Positions 1 to 8,007 of a DNA stretch of 64,000 nucleotides are shown here, piece by piece. The stretch is taken from the NCBI RefSeq assembly GCF_002812045.1, contig NZ_NPEG01000001.1, positions 186,001 through 250,000 on the forward strand, written 5' to 3'. Position 1 is the stretch's first letter. Each line of letters begins with the position of its first letter. Below the pieces are notes generated by a model. The model saw only the letters and a program-made list of their open reading frames with translations, was not told the DNA's origin and did no database searches. A program made the translations under genes and the position numbers. Source of the stretch: Leptospira haakeii. Lineage in GTDB: Bacteria; Spirochaetota; Leptospiria; Leptospirales; Leptospiraceae.

Positions 1-791
1 GTAGAGTTCAAACGATCGATAGCTTCTCCGGAAAGAACTCCATGAGTAGCCGCACAATACACTGACTTAGCTCCATTTTTCAAAAGAGCGTCGGCAGCTT
101 TACAGATTGTGCCCGCAGTATCGATCATATCATCCAGAAGGATACAATTCTTACCTTCTATCTCACCGATCACGTTCATCACTTCGGAAACATTTGCTTT
201 CGGTCTTCTCTTGTCTATGATCGCTAAAGTCGCGTTTACTTTTTTACCGAAAGATCTTGCTCTTTCCGCTCCACCTGAGTCAGGAGAAACGATGACTAGA
301 TCTTCGAACTTTTTGCTAAGAATATATTCTACTAGTACTGGACTAAAATGAAGATTATCGACAGGAACTTTGAAAAAACCTTGGATTTGATCCGCATGAA
401 GATCCATTACGATCACTCTTGTAGGACCTAAAACTTCGATTAGATCAGCTACAACTCTTGCGGAGATTGGAACTCTCGGTTCCGCTTTTCTATCCTGGCG
501 TCCATAACCGTAATAAGGAACAACTACCGAAATACTTTTTGCAGAAGCGCGTCTTAACGCGTCCATGATCAAAAGTAGTTCCATCAGGTTGTCGTTTGCA
601 GGCGCAGAAGTAGATTGGATAATGAATACGTCTCTTCCTCTTACGTTCTCTTCTATCTTAACCGCAATCTCTCCGTCGGAAAATTTGCGAAGATTGATCT
701 TACCAGGAGCTATTCCTAACTCTTGGCAAATTTCATTTGCGATCGTACGATTGGAAGATCCTGAAAAAACTGCGATATTAGAGCCGCTCAT
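1..791 (-). CDS. prs: Ribose-phosphate pyrophosphokinase (3' end beyond window)
   Basis: Makes PRPP from ribose 5-phosphate and ATP for nucleotide, histidine and tryptophan synthesis in the cytoplasm. The reverse strand reads [14 protein letters not shown] from an ATG at 791 and stays open to the window edge, giving about 263 residues of a family that is usually 310-320 long, so roughly 50 C-terminal residues are missing. Visible signatures are the metal and ATP-binding stretch [13 protein letters not shown] and the PRPP loop [11 protein letters not shown]. The start codon overlaps the stop of the upstream uridyltransferase gene by 4 bases (ATGA), which points to translational coupling. The partner gene makes UDP-sugar precursors, and such glmU-prs pairs occur in many bacteria. 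The identification is secure; only the end is unseen. Confidence 0.96.
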   Translation of the reverse strand, partial: MSGSNIAVFSGSSNRTIANEICQELGIAPGKINLRKFSDGEIAVKIEENVRGRDVFIIQSTSAPANDNLMELLLIMDALRRASAKSISVVVPYYGYGRQDRKAEPRVPISARVVADLIEVLGPTRVIVMDLHADQIQGFFKVPVDNLHFSPVLVEYILSKKFEDLVIVSPDSGGAERARSFGKKVNATLAIIDKRRPKANVSEVMNVIGEIEGKNCILLDDMIDTAGTICKAADALLKNGAKSVYCAATHGVLSGEAIDRLNS

Positions 792-1543
792 TGTGCCACC
801 GCTCCATTTAAAACTGCCGCTAAGTTTTCCAAGTCTGCAGGAGAATTCACACCTTGGCTTTCTCCGCTGTTTTTAAGAATTACTGCGCCCAACTTTTTTC
901 CTTCTTTTTTGTACAACTCTACTAGATCAGGAAGATAATATTCTCCCTGAGCATTGCTATTTCCGATTTTTCTAAGAGATTCGAAAAGAATTTCGGAACT
1001 GAAAACATAAGTTCCAGTGTTGATCTCGTTTATTTTTTTCTGTTCCGCATCTGCATCTTTTTCTTCAACGATTGCGGTTACTTCTCCGGAAGAATTACGA
1101 ACTATCCTTCCGTAACCGGTAGGAATATCCACCTTTGCGGAAAGTAGAGTAGCGGAGAATCCATTTTGGACATGTGTGGAAAGGAGAGAACCGAAGGTAT
1201 CCCCTGTGATCATTGGAACATCACCACAAGCTACAAGGATAGGGCCTTTATGGGACTTAACAAATTCTTCGGCGCTTAATACTGCGTGAGCTGTGCCTAA
1301 TTGCTCTTTTTGTTCGGCAAAACGAATTCCTGGAATTCCTTCGCAAAGTGCTTGGACTTCTTCTTTTTTATAGCCTACAACTATGACTATGTCATTGATA
1401 CCTGCTTCTTTGAGGTGATCAATAACATGGTTTAAAAGGGGCTTTCCATTTAAAGGAACAGCCACCTTTGGGAGCTCCGTCTTCATGCGGGTTCCCTTTC
1501 CCGCAGCTAAAACTACGGCGACTGCTTCCTTTTTGGCGTCCAT
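788..1543 (-). CDS. GlmU-like sugar-nucleotide uridyltransferase, single domain
   Basis: Probably transfers UMP from UTP to N-acetylglucosamine 1-phosphate, giving UDP-GlcNAc for peptidoglycan and lipid A. The 251 residues match only the N-terminal pyrophosphorylase half of GlmU: the nucleotide loop [15 protein letters not shown] at residues 12-26, CGDVPM near residue 107, and the GTYVF and [11 protein letters not shown] stretches later. The hexapeptide-repeat acetyltransferase half of bifunctional GlmU (about 450 residues) is absent, and the ORF ends cleanly on the prs start. Either acetylation is done by another protein, or this is a uridyltransferase of different sugar specificity. It follows tRNA-Gln by 25 bases on the same strand. 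Family certain, exact substrate inferred. Confidence 0.85.
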   Translation of the reverse strand: MDAKKEAVAVVLAAGKGTRMKTELPKVAVPLNGKPLLNHVIDHLKEAGINDIVIVVGYKKEEVQALCEGIPGIRFAEQKEQLGTAHAVLSAEEFVKSHKGPILVACGDVPMITGDTFGSLLSTHVQNGFSATLLSAKVDIPTGYGRIVRNSSGEVTAIVEEKDADAEQKKINEINTGTYVFSSEILFESLRKIGNSNAQGEYYLPDLVELYKKEGKKLGAVILKNSGESQGVNSPADLENLAAVLNGAVAQ

Positions 1544-1568
1544 TCAGTAATCCGGTGAAATCAAACAG

Positions 1569-1644
<76 letters not shown>

Positions 1645-1654
1645 GTTTCATTCT

Positions 1655-2548
1655 TTAATAATTAAAGCTTACAAACGTAAGGTCGGGAAATTCCGTTTGC
1701 ATTTTGGCTAACAGCTCTTCCCGTATCTCCAATCCCTGCACCAAACCATAGATACAAGATCCTGATCCAGTTAAGGAGGAGTAACTAGCTCCATTCGCCA
1801 AAAAGCTTTCCTTTAATTTCCCCAGCTGGGGAAACTTTCGGAAGGCAAGAGGCTCGAAGTCGTTTACGAGCTTTTCTCTCAAAGCCGCCCAATTTCCTTC
1901 TTTTAAAGAAAACTCGACGTCATTGCCTAGAGAAATCCATCTTTTCGAGGGAGGGTCGGCTTGTAAAGGCTTTTTGAGACCTGCGTACATTTCAGCGGTC
2001 GAGAGCACCTGAGGAGTTAATGCTAGAATTCCCTGGCCAGGATGCACTTGTATTTCCCTTAAGATCTCACCTTTTCCGGACACCAAACTATGATTTTCGG
2101 ATAAGAAGAAGGGAACGTCGGCTCCGATCTCAGCCGCCAGTTTAAAAATATGGTCCGAATTAAACTCCGGGCTCAGGCCAAAATAAAAAGAGAAAAGTGA
2201 TGCAGCGTTTGTTGATCCTCCTCCCAGGCCTGCAGCGGGAGGAATTTTTTTAGTAAGATGGATCCTCACACCAGGAAGTTCTCTAAAATGAGCTCTGATC
2301 TTGGAGAATGTTTTGAAAAGAATATTTTTACGGAGGTCTCCTTTCTCAGAAACCTCATCGTACAAACGTCTCTTTTCTAAAATGATCTGATTATTAGAGA
2401 TCAATTCGAAAGATCCGGGAGTAATCGGCTCAATCTGGATATCATCTCCCCAATTCAAACGTAAGAATACACTGCGGATCTCATGAAATCCGTCCGGTCT
2501 TTTGTAAGGGATCTCTAATCCTAAGTTGATCTTAGCGGGAGAAAGCAA
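1655..2548 (-). CDS. ispE: 4-diphosphocytidyl-2-C-methyl-D-erythritol kinase
   Basis: Phosphorylates CDP-methylerythritol in the non-mevalonate (MEP) isoprenoid pathway, in the cytoplasm. The 297 residues show the GHMP kinase order: the substrate-binding N-terminus SPAKINLGLEIPYKRPDGFHEI at residues 3-24 (motif 1 with K6 and N8), the ATP loop PPAAGLGGGSTNAA around residue 103, and the C-terminal motif LTGSGSCIYGL near residue 260. Length is normal for IspE (280-310). It is the first gene of the minus-strand run that continues through tRNA-Gln to prs. Leptospira is known to rely on the MEP route, which agrees. Confidence 0.95.
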   Translation of the reverse strand: MLSPAKINLGLEIPYKRPDGFHEIRSVFLRLNWGDDIQIEPITPGSFELISNNQIILEKRRLYDEVSEKGDLRKNILFKTFSKIRAHFRELPGVRIHLTKKIPPAAGLGGGSTNAASLFSFYFGLSPEFNSDHIFKLAAEIGADVPFFLSENHSLVSGKGEILREIQVHPGQGILALTPQVLSTAEMYAGLKKPLQADPPSKRWISLGNDVEFSLKEGNWAALREKLVNDFEPLAFRKFPQLGKLKESFLANGASYSSLTGSGSCIYGLVQGLEIREELLAKMQTEFPDLTFVSFNY

Positions 2549-2593
2549 GGTATATCCTGAATCAATGGTAAATGGAGAAGAGTCAATCGATTC

Positions 2594-3556
2594 CTAATTG
2601 GACGAACCGGAAGAAATGGTCTCCCAATACGCAGTCATTCTTTCCTTTAACACAGGTGGATTATGAAGAATTACATTCGGACCAAAACCTTTCAGAACAG
2701 ACAAAAACCAATCCTGATTTCTGATCCTTGCTTTAGAAAGATAATATATGGTGTAACCGATCTGCTTTTTAGTAGAAGTCCTTTCCAGATGCAAACGAGA
2801 ATGCAGATTAAAATATACCTCAGCAGTATGATAGATCTCCGCAAAATTCGAATCCCCTTCTCCTCCTTGGAGAAAATTTTTTAATTTGGAGATTGCGTTC
2901 TTTCTTTCTTCATCTGGGATCTCGGCAACATTCTCCTGAGTTCTATTCAATTGCAGAATGGAATCCAATCTAAATGTTCTAGGTGCCTTTCTGGAATGGC
3001 AATATCCAATCAAATATTCTTCCCGGAAACTTAATAGCGCCCAAGGATCAACTTTTCTGGATTCCGGTTCCGCCTCCCCCTGGGCACGGTATTTAATCTG
3101 TAAAGATTGACCTTCGGAAATAGAGTCCTCTATATTCTTCTTTAATTCATTCTCGCTAGGTATCCCTGCTGAAGGAAGAATAGTATGAATCTTATCTAAT
3201 ATAGATTTTAGTATTTTTTTTCTGGAAGGAATTGTTTCTTTTTCACCTTCTTCCAAAAATAATTTTCGGATCATGGCCCATTCTTTGACGCTTAGGACCA
3301 AACCTTGCTCCAAACTTATAGGCATACGAATACCGATCGTCTCTCCGTCATAATCCAATTCCACAAATTGATCCGGAGTATATGGATAAGAACCCACCAT
3401 GTACAATTTTCCGAGTTCTTTTTTAAGATCTTTTATATCATCAATACCTGAATATTTGGAAAGATCCTCCAAACTCATTCTTTTGTTTTCCTGCAAAAGA
3501 TGAATCACCGCTAATTTGGTTTGGAGTTTTTTCGTACTTGGATTCATGTCGGACAT
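2594..3556 (-). CDS. WYL-domain transcriptional regulator
   Basis: Probable DNA-binding regulator of the YafY/PafB-PafC class. The N-terminus is a winged-helix-like segment (LAVIHLLQENKRMSLEDLSKYSGI); the C-terminal half from about residue 140 carries a WYL-type ligand-binding core, ending in the typical VDPWALLSFREEYLIGYCH followed by FRLDSILQL. I set the start at the ATG at 3556 (MSDMNPSTKK) because GAAAGA lies just upstream; a TTG at 3583 would add nine residues with no better ribosome site. A second WYL protein at 11810-12829 has the same layout but is not linked to it, whereas actinobacterial PafB and PafC are adjacent. Ligand and targets are unknown. Confidence 0.8.
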   Translation of the reverse strand: MSDMNPSTKKLQTKLAVIHLLQENKRMSLEDLSKYSGIDDIKDLKKELGKLYMVGSYPYTPDQFVELDYDGETIGIRMPISLEQGLVLSVKEWAMIRKLFLEEGEKETIPSRKKILKSILDKIHTILPSAGIPSENELKKNIEDSISEGQSLQIKYRAQGEAEPESRKVDPWALLSFREEYLIGYCHSRKAPRTFRLDSILQLNRTQENVAEIPDEERKNAISKLKNFLQGGEGDSNFAEIYHTAEVYFNLHSRLHLERTSTKKQIGYTIYYLSKARIRNQDWFLSVLKGFGPNVILHNPPVLKERMTAYWETISSGSSN

Positions 3557-3668
3557 TCTTTCTTTCGGGAAATTCCGAGACAATCAAAAATACGTATCAT
3601 TTGAGAAGGATTTTTTCGGGCCCTTCTTTTTACAGAATCGTAATCGAAAACATGGGATTTTAAGACGG

Positions 3669-4016
3669 ATGATACCTATTTGTCCGGTCTTTCCAATAGA
3701 ATGCGCTTATATGGCCCAAACGTCTTTTTTAAAAAATACATTTAAACTTCTTCCTAAATTTTATCTGGAGCTATTCGATTCAGACCAAGTGTTTTTAGCA
3801 GCTGCACAGATTATAGGAAAGAGGATCTTACAATTTCGTATAGATTCCAGAGTTTCTTATAAAAAAGGAGATGGAGTTTACGGAAGATTGTACGGATTTA
3901 AATCCAAATTTTATATCCCCATCTCCGGTATCGTAAAAGAAAGAAGAGAGATACAAACCAAATACCATTCTAAATTTTGCGAACTAGAAATAGAATCCGA
4001 TGAGGATATCGAATAA
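3669..4016 (+). CDS. Hypothetical protein, 115 residues
   Basis: No family recognised. The frame is open from 3516, but the first part lies antisense to the start of the WYL regulator, so I place the start at the ATG at 3669 (MIPICPVF); an ATG at 3711 (MAQTSF) is also possible. The protein is basic and aromatic in the middle (KFYLELFDSDQVF, GRLYGFKSKFYIPISG) and ends in an acidic tail (ELEIESDEDIE). There is no signal peptide or clear membrane helix. It is divergent from the WYL gene, with about 110 bases between the starts. Coding character is fair but not certain. Confidence 0.5.
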   Translation: MIPICPVFPIECAYMAQTSFLKNTFKLLPKFYLELFDSDQVFLAAAQIIGKRILQFRIDSRVSYKKGDGVYGRLYGFKSKFYIPISGIVKERREIQTKYHSKFCELEIESDEDIE

Positions 4017-4187
4017 TAATCTGCACTTCTTTTGCGATCCAAAATGACTCCGCCTCGAAAAAGGAAATGAACAATACATTTTGATCAATGAATCGCTAGT
4101 AGAGGGAGGAATAATCTACGCAAGAAAATATTTCCATCCTTGTTACCTTAAAGCGGAACTTATGAATATAAGAACGGAGATACATGA

Positions 4188-4595
4188 ATGAAACCTATTT
4201 TGAAACTCATAGCTGCGGTCCTCTTTTTAAGCGCGAGTATGGGCTCCCTGCAAGCGGGCGATCTAAGAAAAAACGGATCTCTTATTGGGAGTATCGACTC
4301 CAGCGGAGATGTAAGGTTGAACGGATCACTAGTAGGAAGATTTGAATCCGGCGGAGATGTTCGGAAAAATGGTAGCCTGATCGGCAGAATCGACTCTAAT
4401 GGAGACATTCGAATGAACGGTTCACTAGTGGGTTCGATCGATTCCAGCGGAGATGTACGCAAGAACGGAAGTCTTATCGGACGCATTGATAGCAATGGCG
4501 ACGTACGAAAAAATGGTTCCTTGATCGGAAGTGCAGTGGGAATTCCAAGAGCGCAAGCAGCAGGATTCTTTTTCTTCTTCTTTTTGAACGAATAA
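4188..4595 (+). CDS. Exported protein made of 16-residue tandem repeats
   Basis: An N-terminal signal peptide (MKPILKLIAAVLFLSASM, cleavage likely after SLQA) is followed by five full copies and one partial copy of a 16-residue unit of the form D-V-R-K-N-G-S-L-I-G-R-I-D-S-N-G, and then a tail containing six consecutive phenylalanines. The pattern (a polar turn NGS, then alternating hydrophobics and SxG) resembles the short beta-strand repeats that databases call 5-fold beta-flower proteins; that match is from memory, not a search. Five repeats could close a small beta-propeller-like ring. Start chosen at 4188, eight bases after GGAGA; another ATG at 4184 is out of frame. Probable site is the periplasm or outer surface. 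Function unknown. Confidence 0.8.
   Translation: MKPILKLIAAVLFLSASMGSLQAGDLRKNGSLIGSIDSSGDVRLNGSLVGRFESGGDVRKNGSLIGRIDSNGDIRMNGSLVGSIDSSGDVRKNGSLIGRIDSNGDVRKNGSLIGSAVGIPRAQAAGFFFFFFLNE
4260..4541 (+). repeat. 48-bp tandem coding repeat, 5.9 copies
   Basis: Consecutive 48-base units each encode one 16-residue repeat of the exported protein, starting at codon 25. The copies differ mostly at third codon positions and at a few residues (K/L/M after R, I/V, R/S, SN/SS/GG), so they are diverged rather than freshly duplicated. Copies 3 and 5 encode the identical 16 residues. Confidence 0.9.
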
Positions 4596-4630
4596 GATTT
4601 AAACAAGGCGCACTTCGATTGCTTCTTTTA

Positions 4631-4669
4631 GCCGGCGGAAGTAGAGCAAAATCTGCCGATCACGCCGGC
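4631..4669. other. Inverted repeat between convergent genes
   Basis: GCCGGCG at 4631-4637 pairs perfectly with CGCCGGC at 4663-4669 across a 25-base loop. It lies between the convergent repeat-protein gene and the membrane-protein gene at 4677-6242. No U-run follows on either strand, so it is not a classical terminator; it may help stop transcription or be a diverged intergenic repeat. Confidence 0.3.
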
Positions 4670-4676
4670 CCAAATT

Positions 4677-6242
4677 TTACTTTTCTTTTTCCATAGAAAA
4701 GATCAGAACATCTTCCTTATTTTCCGACCAAATTTTTTTAAAATCAGGACCCAATGCCTGAGAAATACTCGCATAATATTTATTTTTTAAAAAAGGATCC
4801 GCATCGTTCAAACTCTCCAAGATAGAAGCTTTTGTTTGAACGAATAATATTTTTTTAAATTGTTTAGGATCATTCTTGGAGAAAAAATTTCTAATATCAG
4901 CTTCTCTCATGAGCCATACGGAAGGTGTTTGGAAGAAATATTTGCCCAAAATTTGGGAGTATGTTCTGATCTGAACCACAACCAAGTCAGGCTTTTGCTC
5001 CAAATAGATGGCATTCAGTTTAGTGGTCTTTCTTCCATATTTTCCCAGGATTTGTGTATAAGAATAACTGATGTAAACAGAATAAAGAAGGACCGAATAC
5101 AAAACAATTTTTGCGACCTTACGAAACTTCTCCCCTATATTCTCGAACAAGATCAAAAACATTCCCGCAAACACAGGCAAACTCAAATGAAGATATCTAG
5201 AGCCAAAATCTATGATCCCATCATTCGGCGCAGATAATACCAACGCTATAAATGCCGCAAGGCCCGAAAAAACGAACAAATCTCGATTCGAGATCTCGAT
5301 CGCTATATTTCTTTTTAAAGGATTCTTCTTAAATAAAACATAATATAGAAAGAAAAATAGAACGATCAAAAATCCCGGGGTATATCCGAAAAATCCTAAC
5401 CGATTTGGGTTTGCGATCAATAACCCGGTGTAAATGTCCCACTTCTTCCAAGGAGGCAAAAACATTGTAGGCTGATTAAAGGAAAATCTTGGACCCAAAG
5501 GATGTCCATATAGAAGATATTGAATTCCAAGTAGAAGTATTACTCCTACAAAAAAGCCGACCGAATATCCTAAAATTTTCCTTCTTTCTTCTACATTAGA
5601 AAACTTGTATGTGCTTAAGAAAAATATAAAGAACAATGGAAATACAATACTCTCGATCCTGAACCAAGCGGAAAAAGCAGAGATAAAACCTGAACTCACA
5701 AATCTAAGCCAGGAAGAAGAATGGCCTGACCTGAAAAATAGAAAACTTCCCCATATAAACAAAAAGGAAGCAATACCTACGTCAGGGAAAAAATATCCAT
5801 TCACCAAAAACGGAGAGGCTAGGACCAAAACTCCCAAATAGATCGGATCCCAATCCCATAAAATAGAAAGAAATAGAAAAGATAAAAGTATTAAGATAGC
5901 AGTTACAATATATACACCGACTATCCCGCTCCAAGGAAGGAATATCGCGTATATATAACCCAATGCGACAGGAAATGGACTGATTAATTCTTCGCCGATA
6001 CGGATACATTCAGTTGGGCAATAATTTCCTTCCGGATCCAAACTTCGAGAAGGCAGCACCAGGTTGCCTGAAAGGAATCCGTTTCTTCCTACAGATTCCC
6101 CCAATATAAATTTACCTAAATGATCGGAGTATAATTGTTCACCAGGCTTCAATAAGAACGGATATAATAAAGGAAGAAGGAACAAAAAACAAAACGTGAG
6201 CCTTGTCCATTTAGAGTGAAACTTTCCGCTCAGAAAACCCAT
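4677..6242 (-). CDS. Polytopic membrane protein, possible glycosyltransferase
   Basis: 521 residues with about ten hydrophobic segments and little hydrophilic sequence until a C-terminal domain of roughly 120 residues. The layout (first helix near residues 13-30, then a loop with SDHLGKFILGESVGRNGF containing acidic residues, then repeated helices and a soluble tail) is like GT-C or PMT-type lipid-linked sugar transferases, whose first outer loop carries the catalytic acid. I do not see a decisive motif, so the function stays a suggestion. It faces the repeat-protein gene convergently and starts 125 bases from the divergent small exported protein. Codon use matches its neighbours. Confidence 0.7.
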   Translation of the reverse strand: MGFLSGKFHSKWTRLTFCFLFLLPLLYPFLLKPGEQLYSDHLGKFILGESVGRNGFLSGNLVLPSRSLDPEGNYCPTECIRIGEELISPFPVALGYIYAIFLPWSGIVGVYIVTAILILLSFLFLSILWDWDPIYLGVLVLASPFLVNGYFFPDVGIASFLFIWGSFLFFRSGHSSSWLRFVSSGFISAFSAWFRIESIVFPLFFIFFLSTYKFSNVEERRKILGYSVGFFVGVILLLGIQYLLYGHPLGPRFSFNQPTMFLPPWKKWDIYTGLLIANPNRLGFFGYTPGFLIVLFFFLYYVLFKKNPLKRNIAIEISNRDLFVFSGLAAFIALVLSAPNDGIIDFGSRYLHLSLPVFAGMFLILFENIGEKFRKVAKIVLYSVLLYSVYISYSYTQILGKYGRKTTKLNAIYLEQKPDLVVVQIRTYSQILGKYFFQTPSVWLMREADIRNFFSKNDPKQFKKILFVQTKASILESLNDADPFLKNKYYASISQALGPDFKKIWSENKEDVLIFSMEKEK

Positions 6243-6367
6243 CAGGGCAAATTAGAAGGTTCAAACCGTCTCACAATCCTTTTTCAGAGATCTACACCTC
6301 CCCAAATCGATTGACTCTAGGGAGGAAACCTGAAAGGGTCATAGAATCATAGAATTCTCCGGAGAGT

Positions 6368-6607
6368 ATGATGAAAAAAGCGTTATTATTCACAATTTGT
6401 TTCTTATTCGCCGGAAGTTTACTCGGCCAAGACACGAGCACCCAAACTTCTACCAGAGAAAAAATGGTCTGTGAACGTATGGACCTGGAAATACAAAGTA
6501 CTACTTACAACGACGCATTGAGATGTGAAACCAAAGACGCTATTTGTTATATGATAGAAGGTTTCAGTATGAGTTGTTTTCCTAAGGATAAGAAAACCTC
6601 TAAGTAA
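6368..6607 (+). CDS. Small exported protein with cysteines
   Basis: 79 residues: a signal peptide (MMKKALLFTICFLFAGSLLGQ) followed by a short mature domain with four cysteines (CERMD, LRCET, AICYM, MSCFP) that could form two disulphides in the periplasm. No family recognised. CCGGAGAGT stands just before the ATG as a ribosome site; a second ATG follows immediately and could equally be used. It is convergent with the gene at 6669-7004 and shares the intergenic hairpin at 6614-6633 with it. Confidence 0.65.
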   Translation: MMKKALLFTICFLFAGSLLGQDTSTQTSTREKMVCERMDLEIQSTTYNDALRCETKDAICYMIEGFSMSCFPKDKKTSK

Positions 6608-6608
6608 C

Positions 6609-6633
6609 AAAAAAAGGCGCCTTACGGCGCCTT
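6609..6633 (-). terminator. Rho-independent terminator
   Basis: AAGGCGCC (6614-6621) and GGCGCCTT (6626-6633) form an 8-bp stem with a 4-base loop. On the minus strand the stem is followed by seven T residues, so it ends transcription of the gene at 6669-7004. In the plus direction no T-run follows. Confidence 0.8.
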
Positions 6634-6668
6634 GCAGTCGATGGATTTTTAGGATTTGTGACTACTAA

Positions 6669-7004
6669 TTAAAGATTGTTTAGAAATTCTTGAGTTCTTG
6701 CAGCTTCTGCTTCAAGAGCTTTTGCTTGTCTTAAGAATTTCTCAGACTGAGCGTTGCTAGCGAGGAATTTTCCACCAGTAGAACGTTTAGCCAATGCTCT
6801 TAACTCTTCAGCTCTTTCGTTCTTTTGTTGAGCGATTGCTTTCAAGTAAGTAGCTACTGCAACTTTTTGCTCTTTAGTAACCGCTGCGGATACCAAAGCT
6901 TGCTCTAAAAGACGATCTTCAGTATCTTGAGAAACTGCAAAAACGGAAGATCCTGCTAAGAAGCCTACTACCAATAGAAGAGAAGTGAGTTTGTTGATTT
7001 TCAT
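6669..7004 (-). CDS. Small exported helical protein
   Basis: 111 residues with a clear signal peptide (MKINKLTSLLLVVGFLAGSSVFA, cleavage likely after VFA). The mature part is almost all predicted helix, rich in Ala, Glu, Lys and Arg with heptad-like spacing (LKAIAQQKNERAEELRALAKR; FLRQAKALEAEAARTQEFL), and has no cysteine. It may be a periplasmic coiled-coil protein. TTGAGG lies about ten bases before the ATG, and a strong terminator follows, so it is probably a one-gene unit, perhaps well expressed. No family recognised. Confidence 0.75.
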   Translation of the reverse strand: MKINKLTSLLLVVGFLAGSSVFAVSQDTEDRLLEQALVSAAVTKEQKVAVATYLKAIAQQKNERAEELRALAKRSTGGKFLASNAQSEKFLRQAKALEAEAARTQEFLNNL

Positions 7005-7578
7005 AAAATTGAAACCTCAAGTTATTATTTATATTTTCTGTTCTTGTTTTCGCTTTATATCCATATGACCTACCTACATAGGCGAATGGAACAAAAAAAA
7101 ATTTATACAAAGAAAAAATTAAAAACTTTTGTTAAACGAACTCGAAGAACCATTTATCACATTTACATTTATTAGAATTATCTAATTTTCTAAGCACCTT
7201 GTTTCAACTAGCTTCTATTCATTCATATTGAATAAAAAAGAAGCGGAATCGGATGATTTCTCAAACCGCTGCTTGAATATAGTACAAGTATCGACCCGAA
7301 GGGTGTTTTTTTCAAGCCGATTCTTTATTAGAAATTCAAAAAATGCTTATTTTTTGAGCACATAAACTAAGCATTTCGCCCATCTAGTGAGCAAAAATAG
7401 GGGCAAAAATGGTGTTTTTAGGGGTAAATCGGAAAAATCCAATATGACAGAATTTTCTAATTTGTTCAATTTTTCAGCCTTCGCTTTGGGCTTGTCATAA
7501 GCAAAATCCACAAGTTTCTTCACATAAAGAAGGAAATGGTCTTCTTTTTTAGAGAAGATTTCTCCCAAGGGACACAAA
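7005..7578. other. Long AT-rich intergenic region with inverted repeat
   Basis: This 574-base gap separates two divergent genes and must hold both promoters. GCTTGAA at 7271-7277 pairs with TTCAAGC at 7311-7317. Inside that lies ACCC-GAA-GGGT (7294-7304) followed by eight bases that are nearly all T, which could be a weak plus-strand terminator, for example of a short RNA starting upstream. Two short direct repeats (AGGGGCAAA and AGGGGTAAA) occur near 7400-7430. I see no convincing gene; an antisense frame at 7347-7577 is discussed among the rejected items. Confidence 0.4.
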
Positions 7579-8001
7579 ATGAAATATTTACACGCTATGA
7601 TTCGAGTAAAAGATCTGGATCAAGCATTGGATTTTTTCTGTAATAAGCTAGGATTAAAAGAAACAAGAAGACATGATCATCCGGAAGGAAGATACACTCT
7701 TGTGTTCTTATCAGAGTTAGATGCAAATTCTCCTGAAATAGAGCTAACATATAATTGGGACCAACCTTCCGCTTATACAAGCGGAAGGAATTTCGGTCAC
7801 CTAGCTTTCGAAGTAGATAATATTTACGAAACCTGTGCGAATCTTCAGGCAAAAGGAGTGATTATCAATCGCCCGCCTAGAGATGGCAGGATGGCTTTTA
7901 TTAGATCACCTGATTTAATTTCTATTGAGTTATTACAAAAAGGAAAATCTTTAGAGATCGCAGAACCTTGGAAAAGTATGAGCAATACTGGAGAATGGTA
8001 G
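7579..8001 (+). CDS. gloA: Lactoylglutathione lyase (glyoxalase I)
   Basis: Converts the hemithioacetal of methylglyoxal and a thiol to a lactoyl thioester, the first detoxification step in the cytoplasm. The 140 residues cover one vicinal-oxygen-chelate unit pair. All four metal ligands of the E. coli type are in place: H5, E55 (EIELTYN), H74 (FGHLAFEV) and E117 (ISIELLQ). The length agrees with the short bacterial, nickel-type class. AAGGGA precedes the ATG. The C-terminal tail ([17 protein letters not shown]) also fits this family. Transcribed alone, and convergent with the membrane AraC regulator. Confidence 0.92.
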   Translation: MKYLHAMIRVKDLDQALDFFCNKLGLKETRRHDHPEGRYTLVFLSELDANSPEIELTYNWDQPSAYTSGRNFGHLAFEVDNIYETCANLQAKGVIINRPPRDGRMAFIRSPDLISIELLQKGKSLEIAEPWKSMSNTGEW

Positions 8002-8007
8002 GATTAA

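Noticed and set aside
4160..4606. Minus-strand frame of 148 codons opposite the repeat protein
   Set aside because: It is the antisense of the 48-bp repeats. Low-complexity repeats often leave the opposite strand open, and the plus frame has a signal peptide and ribosome site.
7347..7577. Minus-strand frame of 76 codons upstream of gloA
   Set aside because: It covers the promoter region of gloA, has no good ribosome site and no recognisable domain; more likely chance.
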